Shown: piece after piece, positions 46,755-58,600 of the stretch
Position numbering within the stretch: position 1 is the stretch's first letter
Layout of the letters: every line of letters begins with the position of its first letter
Assembly: GCA_950295325.1 (NCBI GenBank)
Contig: OX485803.1
Location: 69,331,554-69,395,553 of the forward strand
DNA length: 64,000 nucleotides
From: Polytrichum commune
Taxonomy: Eukaryota; Streptophyta; Polytrichopsida; Polytrichales; Polytrichaceae
Direction of reading: 5' to 3'
Notes under the pieces: model-generated
The model's database searches: none
What the model was told of the DNA's origin: nothing
The model's input: the letters and a program-made list of their open reading frames with translations, nothing else
Translations under genes and position numbers: made by a program

Positions 46755-47737
46755 CAATCAAGACTCTATAAGTGTTACCCCTATAAGCGTCATAATTTTC
46801 ATATATGTTAAGAAAATTTTACTCTTCTACAAAAACACAATTGGTAAGACTAGTGAGTATTATGTGTTAAGTGTTATAACATGCTCTACTCCCTTCTTTG
46901 TTAATTGCCCCTCTATAAGCGTTAATTTTGAGGAAATCAAGGTAATAATATATGAGAGCATACATTTTAAACATGCAATCACATTTATCCCATATTCTTT
47001 GCGAACAATTCAAAATTGTTGGTGGCACACGGGTGTTCTTTCAATCTCTATTGAGTGGGAGATAGAGGGAGCTAGGCGCTTGATAGAGGTTGATGAAGTT
47101 GCTCCTCTACTTCATCAACTGACGTTGTTGTCATCTGATAATGAGGTGGGTGACGTGATGAATGCTCATGAATACCTCATTTATGAGGTGGAGTTTGATC
47201 TAACCCAAACCCTTATGAACCTACCGATGAGGAGTTTTTGGATATGTATTCCTCATAACATCAAGAAATTGATGTTAATGAGCTTATGGTTGATGTGGTA
47301 AAACTAGTTATAAGATTTAGTGTTGCTGAGCGTTCTCTAGAAACTTTGAACATATACTTTGAACAAAGACCAAATGATGCCCTATCACACATCAAGAGCA
47401 TTCAAGGACTCCAGAGGGAAGTTTCATCTCATCATTTGGAAGCTTCTCGTCATACTACTATAGACTCTTTCGGTTGGTTAGTTTAGTTGGAAGAATCTCG
47501 TCAAGTTACGACTATGAAGATTATCTCTTTCAATTAGTTTAGTTGAATTATGTTTTATCATTTGTACTTCCATGTTTTAACTTTTATATAACGTTGTGTT
47601 CTTCATTTTCGAGAAATTTAAGTGTTATTTCTATAAATGTTATTAATCATCGGTATGAAATCTATAAGTGTTACTTGTTAGAATTCTATATACGTTACTT
47701 TTCTGCTACTCCTGGCATGTTTATAGAGTCTTGACTG
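46755..47737 (+). mobile_element. pogo/Tigger-like transposon remnant
   Basis: The ends are CAATCAAGACTCTATAAG and, in reverse, CAGTCAAGACTCTATAAAC, flanked by TA on both sides (46753-46754 and 47738-47739). CAGT..CTCTATAA ends with subterminal CTATAAGCGTTA words fit plant pogo-like Tc1/mariner elements. Inside, a broken frame (46864-47299 and 47286-47484) includes AITFIPYSLRTIQNCWWHTGVLS-like sequence, the C-terminal pattern of the DDE_1 transposase (TI.NCW..TGIL). It cannot encode an active enzyme. Confidence 0.75.
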
Positions 47738-47875
47738 TACTTGGTGCAGGAATCCCAAAAATTTGGTGGTTCCAAATATATTTGGCAGTGCGGCTTCACC
47801 CAGCTTTCTGCATTCTTCCCCCGCCATAACTTAGTTCTCTATTTACCTTCTTAATGCAACTTTCCCACTTTTTCC

Positions 47876-47901
47876 ATTCCCTCCCTCCCTCCCTCCCTCC
47901 C
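47876..47901. repeat. (CCCT)n microsatellite
   Basis: A run of CCCT units of about 26 bp. Confidence 0.9.
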
Positions 47902-48329
47902 GCCCCTGATCCAAGTCCCAGCTTGGACCTCGGTGGCGGTGATTCACTTCCAGCGATGTAACATAAGGTCGGATTCTTGTTGGCTTCTGTTTCTGTAGCT
48001 TCGTTGGAGGTGGGTTAATTGTAGGAATAAAGTGGGTTAAGTGGGGGAATTTTACTGCTGTTCTATGAGCGATTTCTAGTTGCTAGTAAGAGTAGACGGA
48101 GAACGAAGAGGTGGAGAGACGCAGAGAGAAAGGCGGCATGCGCATGGAGATGAGATCGAGGAGTGGAGTTGGTAGTAGGCGGGTTGAGAGAGATTAGAGC
48201 AACGACTGAAGGTCACGAGATGAAATGCATTATTACATGAATATGTATAAAAGCGAGGAGACCAAACGGTAGCGTAGACATGTGATCCTGAGCAGCTGCG
48301 GAAAGCACCAATCTCCTAAGAGTCCTTCT

Positions 48330-48424
48330 ATCACGACCCTTGCTAGCTCCCGTTAACTTATCTTCACCATTTCTCAACTCTAGCAGGTGTTACAAACGCT
48401 AACCATGCACATCCCACACATGAA
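48330..48424 (-). mobile_element. Short reverse fragment of the gypsy LTR end
   Basis: The reverse complement matches the last roughly 95 bp of the LTR (TGTGGGATGTGCATGGTTAGCG to GCTAGCAAGGGTCGTGATA). It helps fix the LTR's right border at 15490. Confidence 0.65.
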
Positions 48425-48589
48425 TTTTAGTAAATTTTCATTGTGGTTGACACACTAATGAGAAGGCAACCACTTATTACTTCCTATACTGAGTTGATGG
48501 GTCCAAACCTCCACTTACACTCACATTAAGCCTTATATACTCTTGGAATTTGAGAATCAAGTTGGTGGAATTTCATCTTGAGTGAACAT

Positions 48590-49070
48590 GTTTAGAGTTT
48601 AGAGTTGAAGTAAATAGGACTCCCACTGCTTGGTAATATATTGTGACCACTCTAGGAAGTCACAAAGCACATCCATTAGCTTGGATGAGTCTATACCTTG
48701 CACATCGAAGACCATGAAGTCGTCCCTTGTTGTCCCTTGCTCCAAAAAAAATGTGATTGGCCGTTGAACTCGTCCTAGGACTGCAAGCCACAATGTCATG
48801 AACGAAAAAATGTCACAGTGGCTTGAGGTCCCAAAAAGGCCTATTTTCATGCCTACATTACCCATTATCATGATCCAATGGGTTTTGTGGTGAGAGAGGC
48901 AAAAGAGATTCTCTCAATGCAAAAGCCAAGGGACCATGACAAAGAAATGCCGTTTCGTGCAATTCTATCATTTTCTTGTATTTGCCAGACATTACTTTAG
49001 TTAAGATGTTAGAAGGGAGGAAGAAACAGAGAAGGTAAAACATGAAGAAAAAGAAAAAGAAAAAGAAAAA
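48590..49070 (-). mobile_element. Diverged relative of the 52-kb PIF-like element
   Basis: In reverse it shares GGCATTTCTTTG(C/T)CATGG, TTGCCTCTCTCACC(A/G)CAAAACCC and CCAATCA..GGGAC.ACTTCATGGTC with positions 53405-53635. A partly open frame lies across it (48599-48871), but no transposase motif was recognised. Confidence 0.45.
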
Positions 49071-50170
49071 TTGCCCTTTTGGACATACATCAAAAAACCA
49101 ACACGCCCACTTTTTGGTGTATGGTCACTCCTCTTGATCCAAGTTCAATTTACACCTCGCAAGAGGCCAAAAAACTTAAAATTTTGCATTCTTTAAAAAA
49201 TGCGATTGCTAAAATGTGACCATGGAAAAGGGACCATCTAATTACATGGGACAACTTGAAGGACCATGACGTAAACAACCCCCTAAGAAGAGTGACCACA
49301 TGAGGGCCCACACCCACCCTTAGGAGACGGAGTCCAGCCTCGGTGCCGGGAGTTTTAGAAAGAGGACACATCCGGGATCCACATTTTAGATCCGGGCAGA
49401 TGCGGCTGTGAAGACAAAATTTGTGTACCCGCTTCCTTGTGAGGTTGGTCACCTGGAGGCCTAAAGAAGGAAGAGGAAGTTCAAGTTCTTCTTCATTTCT
49501 TCATCATCATCATCATCAACCACAACAAGAGTGCAACAGGAGCTGCATATAAGCAGAAGTGAAGTACCCAGCTTAATGAATGTACAGGATGAAGAGTGGA
49601 AAGGCCACTGATCTCTCTCTCTCTCTTTCATTGGACGTCATAAGGCGAGGGGCGAGGGGGAGGCCATGGGCATCAAGCATGCCACCTTCATGAGAAGATA
49701 GCTTAACTTACATGACTTCCCTAAGTCTCCCACACTCCAGCCTCTCTTCACACCACACTCTTGCCTTCGCGGGGAGGCTGCTCACTGACTCATGGTACCA
49801 CCTTCACCCTCCGTAATGTCACTCCCTCTCTTATATCCCAAACCCTAGGGACCAGACTCCCCCCTATCAGTCGACACCTCCCTCATTGTTGCTCACGTCT
49901 CCCTCCCGTATATCACAGGTTCAACATTCACATATAATCCACCAAAGAACTCAAACCGCCCGCACGCTCGCACGCATCACGTTGTCATTGTTTGTTGCCG
50001 TTGTTGTGATGTTGGTGTTTTTGTTATTCCATGCTGTCACATGCTGCACTAATTCTCTAGAATCATGCATTCATGTCAATGTTGCAGACCTCCTAAATAT
50101 CACATGCACTTTGGTGGTCACACGCGTGATAGTATGGAGGTTAGAGTGTAGGAAGCTTCATAGTAGTAGT
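49071..50170. other. Intergenic, no supported gene
   Basis: Contains a short (TCA)n run near 49500 and a (TC)n run near 49612-49626. A frame at 49886-50230 starts with ATG but looks non-coding. Confidence 0.4.
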
Positions 50171-50655
50171 ACATTGTTTATGGTATTTAGTGTCACATGC
50201 ACTATATGCAAAGGGCCTCAACTAGATGCCTAGAGGGCTCAAAGTGTCATGCCCTCTAATTGCCAAAATGATTCCATTTGTCAACATAAGTAACTTCTTT
50301 AAGTGAAAAAATATCTACATTTATGACATTTGGAGTAGCACATTGGGATGCTTTACATGATAGTCTTGCGTTTTAGTATGCAAGGGGAGGATGTTATTGA
50401 GCATACTAATGGCAAGTGTCATTCATGTACACTTTAGTCAACTCGTAGACCATTGTGCAAGATAGGCATGCACCTCATGTAACCATTGAGGTGCATGCCT
50501 CATGCCAAGATATTAGTAAGCGCACTTGAACGCCAAGTATTATGAGGTGACACTTATGGAGAAGTTGTTAATCATCAATGCAACCTAGGATACGCCTCAA
50601 GTAAGGGTAAGTGACACTATTATGCATGTGACACTAAATACTTCAAACAATGTAG
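50171..50655 (+). mobile_element. MITE, family B, copy 1
   Basis: A perfect 19-bp inverted repeat, GTATTTAGTGTCACATGCA at 50183 and its complement ending at 50641, lies within a longer imperfect one (ACATTGTTT at the outer edge on both sides). The interior is non-coding and matches the element at 53711 nearly end to end. Confidence 0.78.
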
Positions 50656-51508
50656 TAGTAGTAGTAGTAAAAATATCTTCCTCTTGCATACTTGAAGGCA
50701 AGGCTAACATCTAAAGCATCACAATGTGCTACTTGAAATGTCTTAATGTAGATATTTTAACCTAAAGAAGTTACTTAGGTCGACCCATGAGTTAGGACGG
50801 TGGGTCCCTTGGACAAACCCTACAATAGATCCTATGATTTTCTCAAAAAAAAAATCAATGATAAGAGAAGGTCTAGGAAATTTCGCCCAACTTTCCAAAT
50901 AAGCTCCGACACAACATGAGCTCACAATCTCTTAATAAAAAAATTCTCTCAAAGAAGGATCGAATCCGCAATTTTGTCTATGTGTAGAGAGGCTATACGC
51001 ATAACCCCAATGTTTTCATCTTTAGGAAGGAAGCACAAAACCAAACTTTAGATTTTATTTAAGAGGGATGGAGGCTAGTTGTTTGTGGGGACTTGTGTGG
51101 TTCCAATACGTGCTTAGGGGAGGGTGTGTGGGCGGAGGGATTTGAAAACCCATGACCTTTCCCTTTCAAAGCTCCTTTCACCCATGCTTGAGGGAGTTTA
51201 TGGGAACTTTTTTAAGCTTCCCGATACAAAAGAGCACGGTGGGGTGGATTTGATTTCTCGAGCATTGAGCTCAGGATCCAAAAAATTGTACTCTCAATTA
51301 AAATCCGAGCATGTACTTGGCCTCTTGAAATTGTCAGTTTAGTGGATACCAATGCGTGTTGTCAATGCTGCTAGCGTGTTATGTTTACCTTTTAATCCCA
51401 CTGGACCAGCCACGGCAACAACCGACAGTTGCTTGAGAATGAGACACACATGCTAGGCTAGACTAGACAAAGTTTCAAATAGTACGCAAACATAACATTA
51501 AATTATTC

Positions 51509-52026
51509 AGGGCCACTTCACACATGAGACTGAGAGCCCGTGACCGTTGCACTTCAAGCACTCTCGTTGGTGGAAAAGGGTGGAGCCGGTCCAAGTTTGC
51601 TACTTCACACTACGTTTGAGGGACTAGCGGAGTATATATATGTGAATGCAAGATGGATGTAAAATTCCACATGGATTCCTGCATGGCATCGAATGGATCG
51701 TGTTTCATGGTCACTTGGACTATTTTCAAAATCCATCTCTTGGAGGTAGGTCTCACACAAAACCGGGAGACCATGGCACTCCGAATGCTCACAACCGTTG
51801 ATTTGTTTTATTTTATTATGTGTGAAGAGCCGCATGAATAGAAAGTCATTGAAATAGCACCTGGTTGAGGGTCCGGTCACATACGACTATAGACTACACT
51901 TGAGGGTCTGTGACCACCCTACATGTATTTGGGAGGCGTGTTGAGAGGGACGGCCTTTGAACACTTTTTGTTTTGGGCTCTCACAATCTCATGGTCACGG
52001 CTCTTGGCTCGTGTGTGAAGTGGCCT
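51509..52026 (+). mobile_element. MITE, family A, copy 2
   Basis: Ends AGGGCCACTTCACACATGAG and CTCGTGTGTGAAGTGGCCT are inverted repeats. It aligns with copy 1 along its full length and is the more complete reference for the family. Confidence 0.82.
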
Positions 52027-52183
52027 TGAGCATCACTGCTGAAATACGTGGGCCCTGGAACTGGGCTTCCTATACAATACTTGGGGACTACTTTAAAGGG
52101 ATCTGTTGTGGCTACAGTGTTAGCCTGACATGGGGTTACTGCAACATGAGAAACCAACCGGCCACTATTGGCTCCGTGGCTAA

Positions 52184-53659
52184 GGCCTGGTTTACACTAT
52201 GGACCATGAAGTCGGACCATGGAAGATGGCCTTTGTCAATGGTCCGAGTTCATGGTCCGACTTTCATGGTCCGACTTCATAAAAAATTAGTTTTAAGAGA
52301 CTTGGGCCCCTCTCTAGGTGTAAACCGAATGTGGACCAAGAAGAATGATCATACACCAAAATGTAAAGGTGCTGATTTTTTTACTACATGCCCAAAAAGG
52401 GCAATTTTGAAAAAAAATCAGTTTGACCATTCTCTTGTCTTTTCTTGGGCTTCACTTGTCATCACTTCTTGTTAAATGTGTCGAAGATGTGGCTTGCAAA
52501 TCTTCTCACAACAATCTTTACCAAAAAATGAGCGATTTAATTTGTACATGTTCATTGTAATTTACATGTGACATGTACCTTGTGTTGTCACTACACTAAA
52601 TAAGATATTTGTGTTTGATTATATTTAATGTTGTTACCACCATAGCTTGCTCAACACTAAAGTTGAATTCTTTGATGATTAGTGTTAGAAGATTTCCTCG
52701 GGGGGGGGGGGGGGGCAGTGTGTTAAAAAGTTAAGGATATAGGTGCGAACAACCATTATTTTATAGGGGGTTATTACTTTCAATTCTCTTCTTTTTTTCA
52801 CATGCTATCATTATGTAAATTTCTACTTTGGGTTAATAGAAAAATGGCTTGCATTACTTATAATTCCAAATTACCTATTATTCCATACCCTATAGTACTT
52901 TAAAGATGTCCACTGCCATTTTTGATACCCTATATTACTCTTAAGTCGATTTATAATTTTTAGCTCCCATGTTTTTAAAATACCCTATCATTTGTTCGCA
53001 CGTATATTGCTACTCCAACCAATGACTACCCCCCCCCGAGAAGATTTCCCATTGCAGTAGTTTTGACCACCCTGATCTACAGTCACCAAACGACTACAAA
53101 TGTTTCTTTTTCGTTTTTCAACTATAATTTTACATTTTCTTGGGGCGTGTAATATACCGTTGGAAATTTATTTTCAAGACCTTTCCAACGGTATATTACA
53201 AGCCCACAAATTCCAAACATTTCAGTTGGTAGAGCCAAAAAACAAATCTGCACTCAAATTCTTGAGTTTTAGATGTCCCACGTTGTTTGGTGAAACACGT
53301 GGGAGCTGGTTTAAGGGGTAGGGCAAGGTAGTAATGGCATGTCTCATGGGCTATGATATGACTAAGGCACATAGAGGGTGGATTCATTAAAAATTACTAA
53401 AATGGCATTTCTTTGCCATGGGCCCTTGTTTTTTCCTACCGGACCACCTCTCTTGCCTCTCTCACCGCAAAACCCGTTGGACCATGTCAGTGCATTTATT
53501 AGACCTTAAAAATTATATTTTGGGGACCTCGACCTTCATGGTCCCTCTGACATTTTTTTATTAGTGTAAACCGAAGTTGTCCCGGGACAAATTCAGTAGC
53601 CAATCAGCTGCCTTGCAGAGCCATGGTCCAACTTCATGGTCCATAGTGTAAACCGGCCC
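52184..53659. mobile_element. PIF/Harbinger-like element, 1.48 kb, non-coding
   Basis: The ends GGCCTGGTTTACACTATGG and its near-complement (CCATAGTGTAAACCGGCCC) form inverted repeats of about 38 bp including ACCATGAAGT and GGACCATGG, flanked by TAA at 52181-52183 and 53660-53662. The TGGTCCGACTTCATGG motif recurs just inside both ends. A G-run lies near 52700 and a C-run near 53030. No transposase frame was recognised. Confidence 0.85.
53148..53200. repeat. Perfect 19-bp-arm stem-loop inside the PIF-like element
   Basis: TGTAATATACCGTTGGAAA at 53148-53166 is followed after a 15-base loop by its exact reverse complement at 53182-53200. It could be the trace of a small nested inverted-repeat element or of a hairpin-forming transcript. 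Confidence 0.7.
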
Positions 53660-53710
53660 TAAGGTCCCACACAAATGACCACTTGCAGTCAGTTTACTAT
53701 CCACCATGGT

Positions 53711-54145
53711 GCACCATTCATGGTATTTAGTCTCACGTACACTATTTGTGAAGGGCATAAACTCAATGCCTAGATGTCTCTAAATGTATGGTTTGTTAAT
53801 TGTCAAACTGATTCCATTCGTCAACATAAGTAACTTCTTTAAGTGAAAGAATATCTACATTATGACATTCATAGTAGCACATTGGCATACAATAGATGAC
53901 TAATGGCAAGTGTCATTTGTGTGCACTTTAGTCAACTTATAAACCATTATGTAACATAGGCATGCACCTCATACCACTGTTGAACATACTCCTACCAAAA
54001 GATATTAATAAGCGCACTTAAACACCAAGTGTCATGAGTTGACACTTATGGTGAAGTTCGCAATCATCGGTGCAACCTACCATACACCTAAAAATAGGGT
54101 GAATGACACTACTATGCATGTGACACTAAACACCATAAACGGTGT
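53711..54145 (+). mobile_element. MITE, family B, copy 2
   Basis: Begins CACCATTCATGGTATTTAG and ends with the complement of CACCGTTTATGGTGTTTAG. The interior (CAACATAAGTAACTTCTTTAA, AGCGCACTTAAACACCAAG, CATGCATAGGTTACAT-like) matches copy 1. Confidence 0.75.
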
Positions 54146-55230
54146 AGTTGTATTGCCTTCCTAAAATATCAGCTAAAGGTGCTAGTGTAGGTCCCACTTG
54201 CTTGGACTCATGTACTCCTGACTTGTTGCAATCCTGCACATGAATTAGTACTCTGGATGAACCCAACCCCATACACTCATGCAACCGTAAGCCCATGCTC
54301 ATATGCCTCCCAATGCCAGTGTGCATGTATGTCCATGCTCAAAAGGCCCCATGACTTGCCACCCGGCCCCATGGAGTACTTTAAGAAGAAGAAAAAATGG
54401 TTTCCTTTTACTTTTTGATCAATTTGTCCTACTTTGCTGCTCATGCCATGTCACTTCCTTGGCTCCATGTCTGCTACCACACCACCATGACCACCATGAC
54501 CACCACCACCACCACCACCACCACGAAGTCTTCCAATGTATATAGAGTTTGGAAATTTGGCACCTGACAACAATCCATAGGCCCGTCGGATCCCCCTTGC
54601 TTCAAGCGCCACTGGCTCGAAAATGGGTCCCCTCACCCTTTCCTCACGGATTAACTACCTTCACATGGGCTATATACATTTGAAAACGGAAACCACCGCC
54701 TCTAATGACTAATGTCACAAACATAATATACAAGATTTCAGGAGCCCAAAGTGTTAACGACTGCCGGATAATGTTATGAAATGGGAAAGCCATGAGAAAC
54801 CCCAACAACTTTTTCCAGTGAAGTTAGTTTGTGAATGACTCCATGTCCTCCGTTCCAAGCCATGCACACAACAACATTGTGTAGAAGCTCACCCACAAGC
54901 CCCTCGCACATCCCACAAGGTTCAAACTTCTACAATGATCCGTGTGAGCGGTGAGTTGCACATCACATGTACAATGATCTACAACTTCTGAAAGTGTAAC
55001 AACTATAAAGGTAGTCAAGTGCTTTCAGAGCTTTCTCAAGCATGAATTGAGCTAAAAGCTAACGGTTTCCCACAAATGCGAGATCTGTCATGCAGGAGAA
55101 TTAGCCACAGACTGAACATAAAAGTTCCAACATTTGGCTCCAAAGACAAGCGAGAACCTCAATTCAGTCCCAAAACCAGCTGATGTTTGTGGCAAATAGA
55201 TTCCTAGAGAATCTGAATGATACTTTTTTC
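54146..55230. other. Intergenic, with a CAC/ATG microsatellite
   Basis: A (CAC)n-rich run lies at about 54478-54524. No gene was recognised in the rest. Confidence 0.5.
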
Positions 55231-55580
55231 ATGAGGTTTCTCGGAAGGAAATGAATTGATTGTTATTACTTAAGCCTAAATTACGTAGCCTTTCTTTTTG
55301 TCGACTGTGCTAAAGAAGGGCAAAAGCCAAAGACACATAAAGCTTATGCATGTCACAGACAGAGAAAGCAACCTTGCCATGCTAAGAAATCAAGGATCTG
55401 CTCACAGCTTCATAAGACTCGAATCAGGGTTTAGGTTTTCTCAGAAGGAACTTGAGTGATTGATCCTTTTTGTTAACTTTTCTAAAGAAGGGCAGAAGCA
55501 AACATACATATGTGACTTGTCATAATTTACAGACAGAGAAAGTAAGCTTGCCATGATAAGGATCCCCCCACAGCCATAAG
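55231..55580 (+). repeat. Direct duplication just upstream of the RCC1-family gene
   Basis: Two blocks about 200 bp apart share TTTCTC(A/G)GAAGGAA, TTGATTG, CTAAAGAAGGGCA(A/G)AAGC, CACAGACAGAGAAAG and CTTGCCATG(C/A)TAAG. The second copy ends about 60 bp before the ATG, so it may include promoter sequence. Confidence 0.65.
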
Positions 55581-55584
55581 GTTC

Positions 55585-55598
55585 AGGGTTTAGGGTTT
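55585..55598 (+). promoter_or_regulatory. Telo-box in the leader of the RCC1-family gene
   Basis: AGGGTTTAGGGTTT lies 28 bp before the ATG. This motif is frequent near transcription starts of plant housekeeping genes. Confidence 0.55.
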
Positions 55599-55625
55599 AA
55601 GTGTTTTCGTATTCTTCTCTTTATT

Positions 55626-58600
55626 ATGGCCACCTCCGGAGCTCGAGCCTTGCGACCATGGACGAGATATCTTACATCTTCTGAACTGAGAAACAAATTG
55701 GAGAGGGGATGGGTCCAACAGAGCTGTGACTTCTGTTCTGCGACGAAATCAGAGTCGGAGGAACTAGCATTGGAGCTATGGATGTGGGGCAGAGGAGAAG
55801 CAGGGCAACTGGGACTCAGCGAAGAGAACACCGAAAGGTCGCCCTCCCCCATGCGATCGATGTCCCTCCCTAAAGATTGTCGCCTAAGCCCCATGGCTGG
55901 TCTCTTGCTGCCACCCCCCATATTCCAACCCTGTCAGGTCAGTTCGAAAGAGCCTCATCTATTAGAGGTAGCAGAATCCACAGGTCTGAAATGGAGTAGA
56001 AATTACAGCGGTGTATCTATGGGTGGTGGGATTGAGGAAGTTGGAATTGCATGCGGCTTGTTCCATTCTTGTCTCTGGAAGAATGGGGATTTGTGGCTAT
56101 GGGGTAAAGGGGATGGTGGCCGACTCGGAACTGGCTCCGAGGTATCACTCTACAGTCCTTACTTGAATCCCAGTCTTTCGGGTGTCAAGAGTGTGGCTCT
56201 CGGTGGGTTGCATTCGGCTGTCATCACTGAGGAAGGAGATGTCTATACTTTGTAAGATTCCGATCACCTTTAAGGACCAAGTTGTATTACACTAACTTTG
56301 AACACCGATTGCAAGCAACCTCAAACCCTAAATCCTAAATCTTATTGCTGTTGGGAATTGGTAGGTTCAAGAGAGTCTGACACATTTAGATGTGTGGAAA
56401 TCAGGAGCATGAGTTTGTCTCTCAGTGGGACATTTTGAAAACATGAGGCATGTTGAACGCATGCTTAGGTGACTTTATGATATTGCAATTCATGTTTTCA
56501 AGTGAAGTTTGAGCCGCCAGTAAACTACTCAGAAAGGAGATGTCTGAAATTTGTGAGATTTGAAGTTGTTTACATAATTATTGAACACCGATTGCAGGCA
56601 ACCCTAAACCCTGAACTTAATTGCTATTGGGCATTGGTGGGTTTGATCGAGTCTGACACATTCAGATGTGTGGAAATCAAGGAGCATGAGTTTGTCTTTC
56701 AGCTGGAAGGCATTTCTGAACTCCATAGGTGACTTAGGTGACTTTATGATGCTGCATTTCGTTGTTTTCTAATTTCCAATAGTCCCTACAGGACATATTC
56801 CAAGTCTCGAGTCTGTTCTACTTCATGTGAAGAAAGCGGGTAGAAGGTGTAAGTTTGAACTGTCATGATCTTCTGGAGCTAGCTCATCCGAATTGGTATG
56901 GAGAATATACCTAAATTTAAAACAATTGATGTGCTCGTCAGTTGATCATTCATCTCCTCCTACTTACGTGTGTTCCAGGACAAACGAATGATATACTAGT
57001 GCTCCTGGTCATGCATGATGGTATTGCAGTGGTTTTGGAGGTTTTGGTGCACTAGGGCATGGGTCGTACGAGAAAGTTGTGACACCAAAGCTTGTGGATG
57101 GGAGAGCTGTGGGTATGGAGAACATTGTCCACATTGCTGCTGGTGGAGCTCATACTGCAGCAGTGTCTGGAGCTGGTATGTTTCAACAAGACATGAATGG
57201 CATTACTCTTGGAATAACTTGTCTCCGCGACAAACTCGTATTGAAGTTGTAGCCAAAGCATGCTATCAGTGATTCCTGCGTGTAGATATGCATTTCCATT
57301 TGATACGGTGGTCCAAAGAAACTAAAGCAATCTCTGGACTGACCGAGGATGGTGGCAGCTACATACACTTATTCGAATCCATTCATCTTCTTGTTTAAAT
57401 GCAACACTGTATAAATCTCCTGGTTGTTAATGGTTTAAGTTGTAATGAACAAAATTTCTCCAGTTTACAGCTGATTCATTGGCATCTGTCCATTTTACAA
57501 CTGAAGATTTGGAATTTGGTTTTAGGAAGATTGTCCTCTAGATACATTATTTCTGAATAGACTTCTTCAGCCTAATAAGACCCTTGCTGGTCTGCTTGTA
57601 AATTCTTCATATGAATCGGCCAGTATGTTGGAAGTACATGCATCACTCAACAATTTTAACATTCAATCTGCTTCTCCAGTGTTCAAACTAGGAGTACTTT
57701 GTTGTGAATCCTGAATTTGGTAGTTGTCAACCAAGTCACTTGATGAACTATTTCTTCATTAAGATTGGTCACTTAGTATCATAAGAACTTCAATACTGGG
57801 TGCTAGGCCAGTATTCAAGTTCTTTTTCCTCACTTTTACAGCTGTCACCACAGGGGGAGTTTTCAATCCTGTTTCCAGGAATGTAGTTATGGATACCTCT
57901 GCAGTCTTTGCAGAAAACAGTTTTTGGACACATCTATGTAGAGAAGTCTATGCCTGTCTGTGATAGCTTACAATTGTTTCTAGAACAGGTGATGTTTTCA
58001 CTTGGGGTAGAGATGAAGGCGAAGGAAGGCTTGGCCATATCCCTGGCCCTCAATATGAAGATGGGGTTCCAGTTCCTGTGCAAGTTCGTGGAATATCAGA
58101 TCCCATTGCAGCTGTAGCTTGTGGAGGTTTCTTCACTATGGCTTTGACCTCCAAAGGCCAACTTTGGAGCTGGGGAGGTACATATATTTTTTGTCATTGA
58201 ACTCTTTTCCAGTTGTTTCTCAAGCTCATGTACTTTGTCTACATGGGGTGAGAAGTTGTCTCACTTGAACATTCCCTCAGAGCATCCCCAACATGTTGCG
58301 ATTATGGACACCTCTAACCTCATGTTGCCAATTTAAAGGTGAAATTTAACAAAGTTTTTTCTCTCCCATTTGAACTCTTCCATTTTTACAAATATGCAAC
58401 ATATAGAGGGGAGGGTTTCAACTCTATAAGGGAAACAACTATCAATATCTCACAATGTTTGACCAAATAGAATCTGAGCTCCAACTTTTTCTATGTAAAA
58501 CCTCGAGTGTTGTGAGAAATTAGTTTTGATCATGGGACCCACAACTTAAAGTGCTTATATAGGGTGAACGTGTGGAGTATTTAGAGTTGCTACTCTCCTC

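Noticed and set aside
49886..50233. A 115-codon ORF with a hydrophobic stretch
   Set aside because: It runs into the left end of a family B MITE, which supplies its C-terminus, so it is not a native gene.
54478..54524. His-rich coding repeat (CAC)n
   Set aside because: A simple microsatellite in intergenic DNA with no surrounding coding signal.
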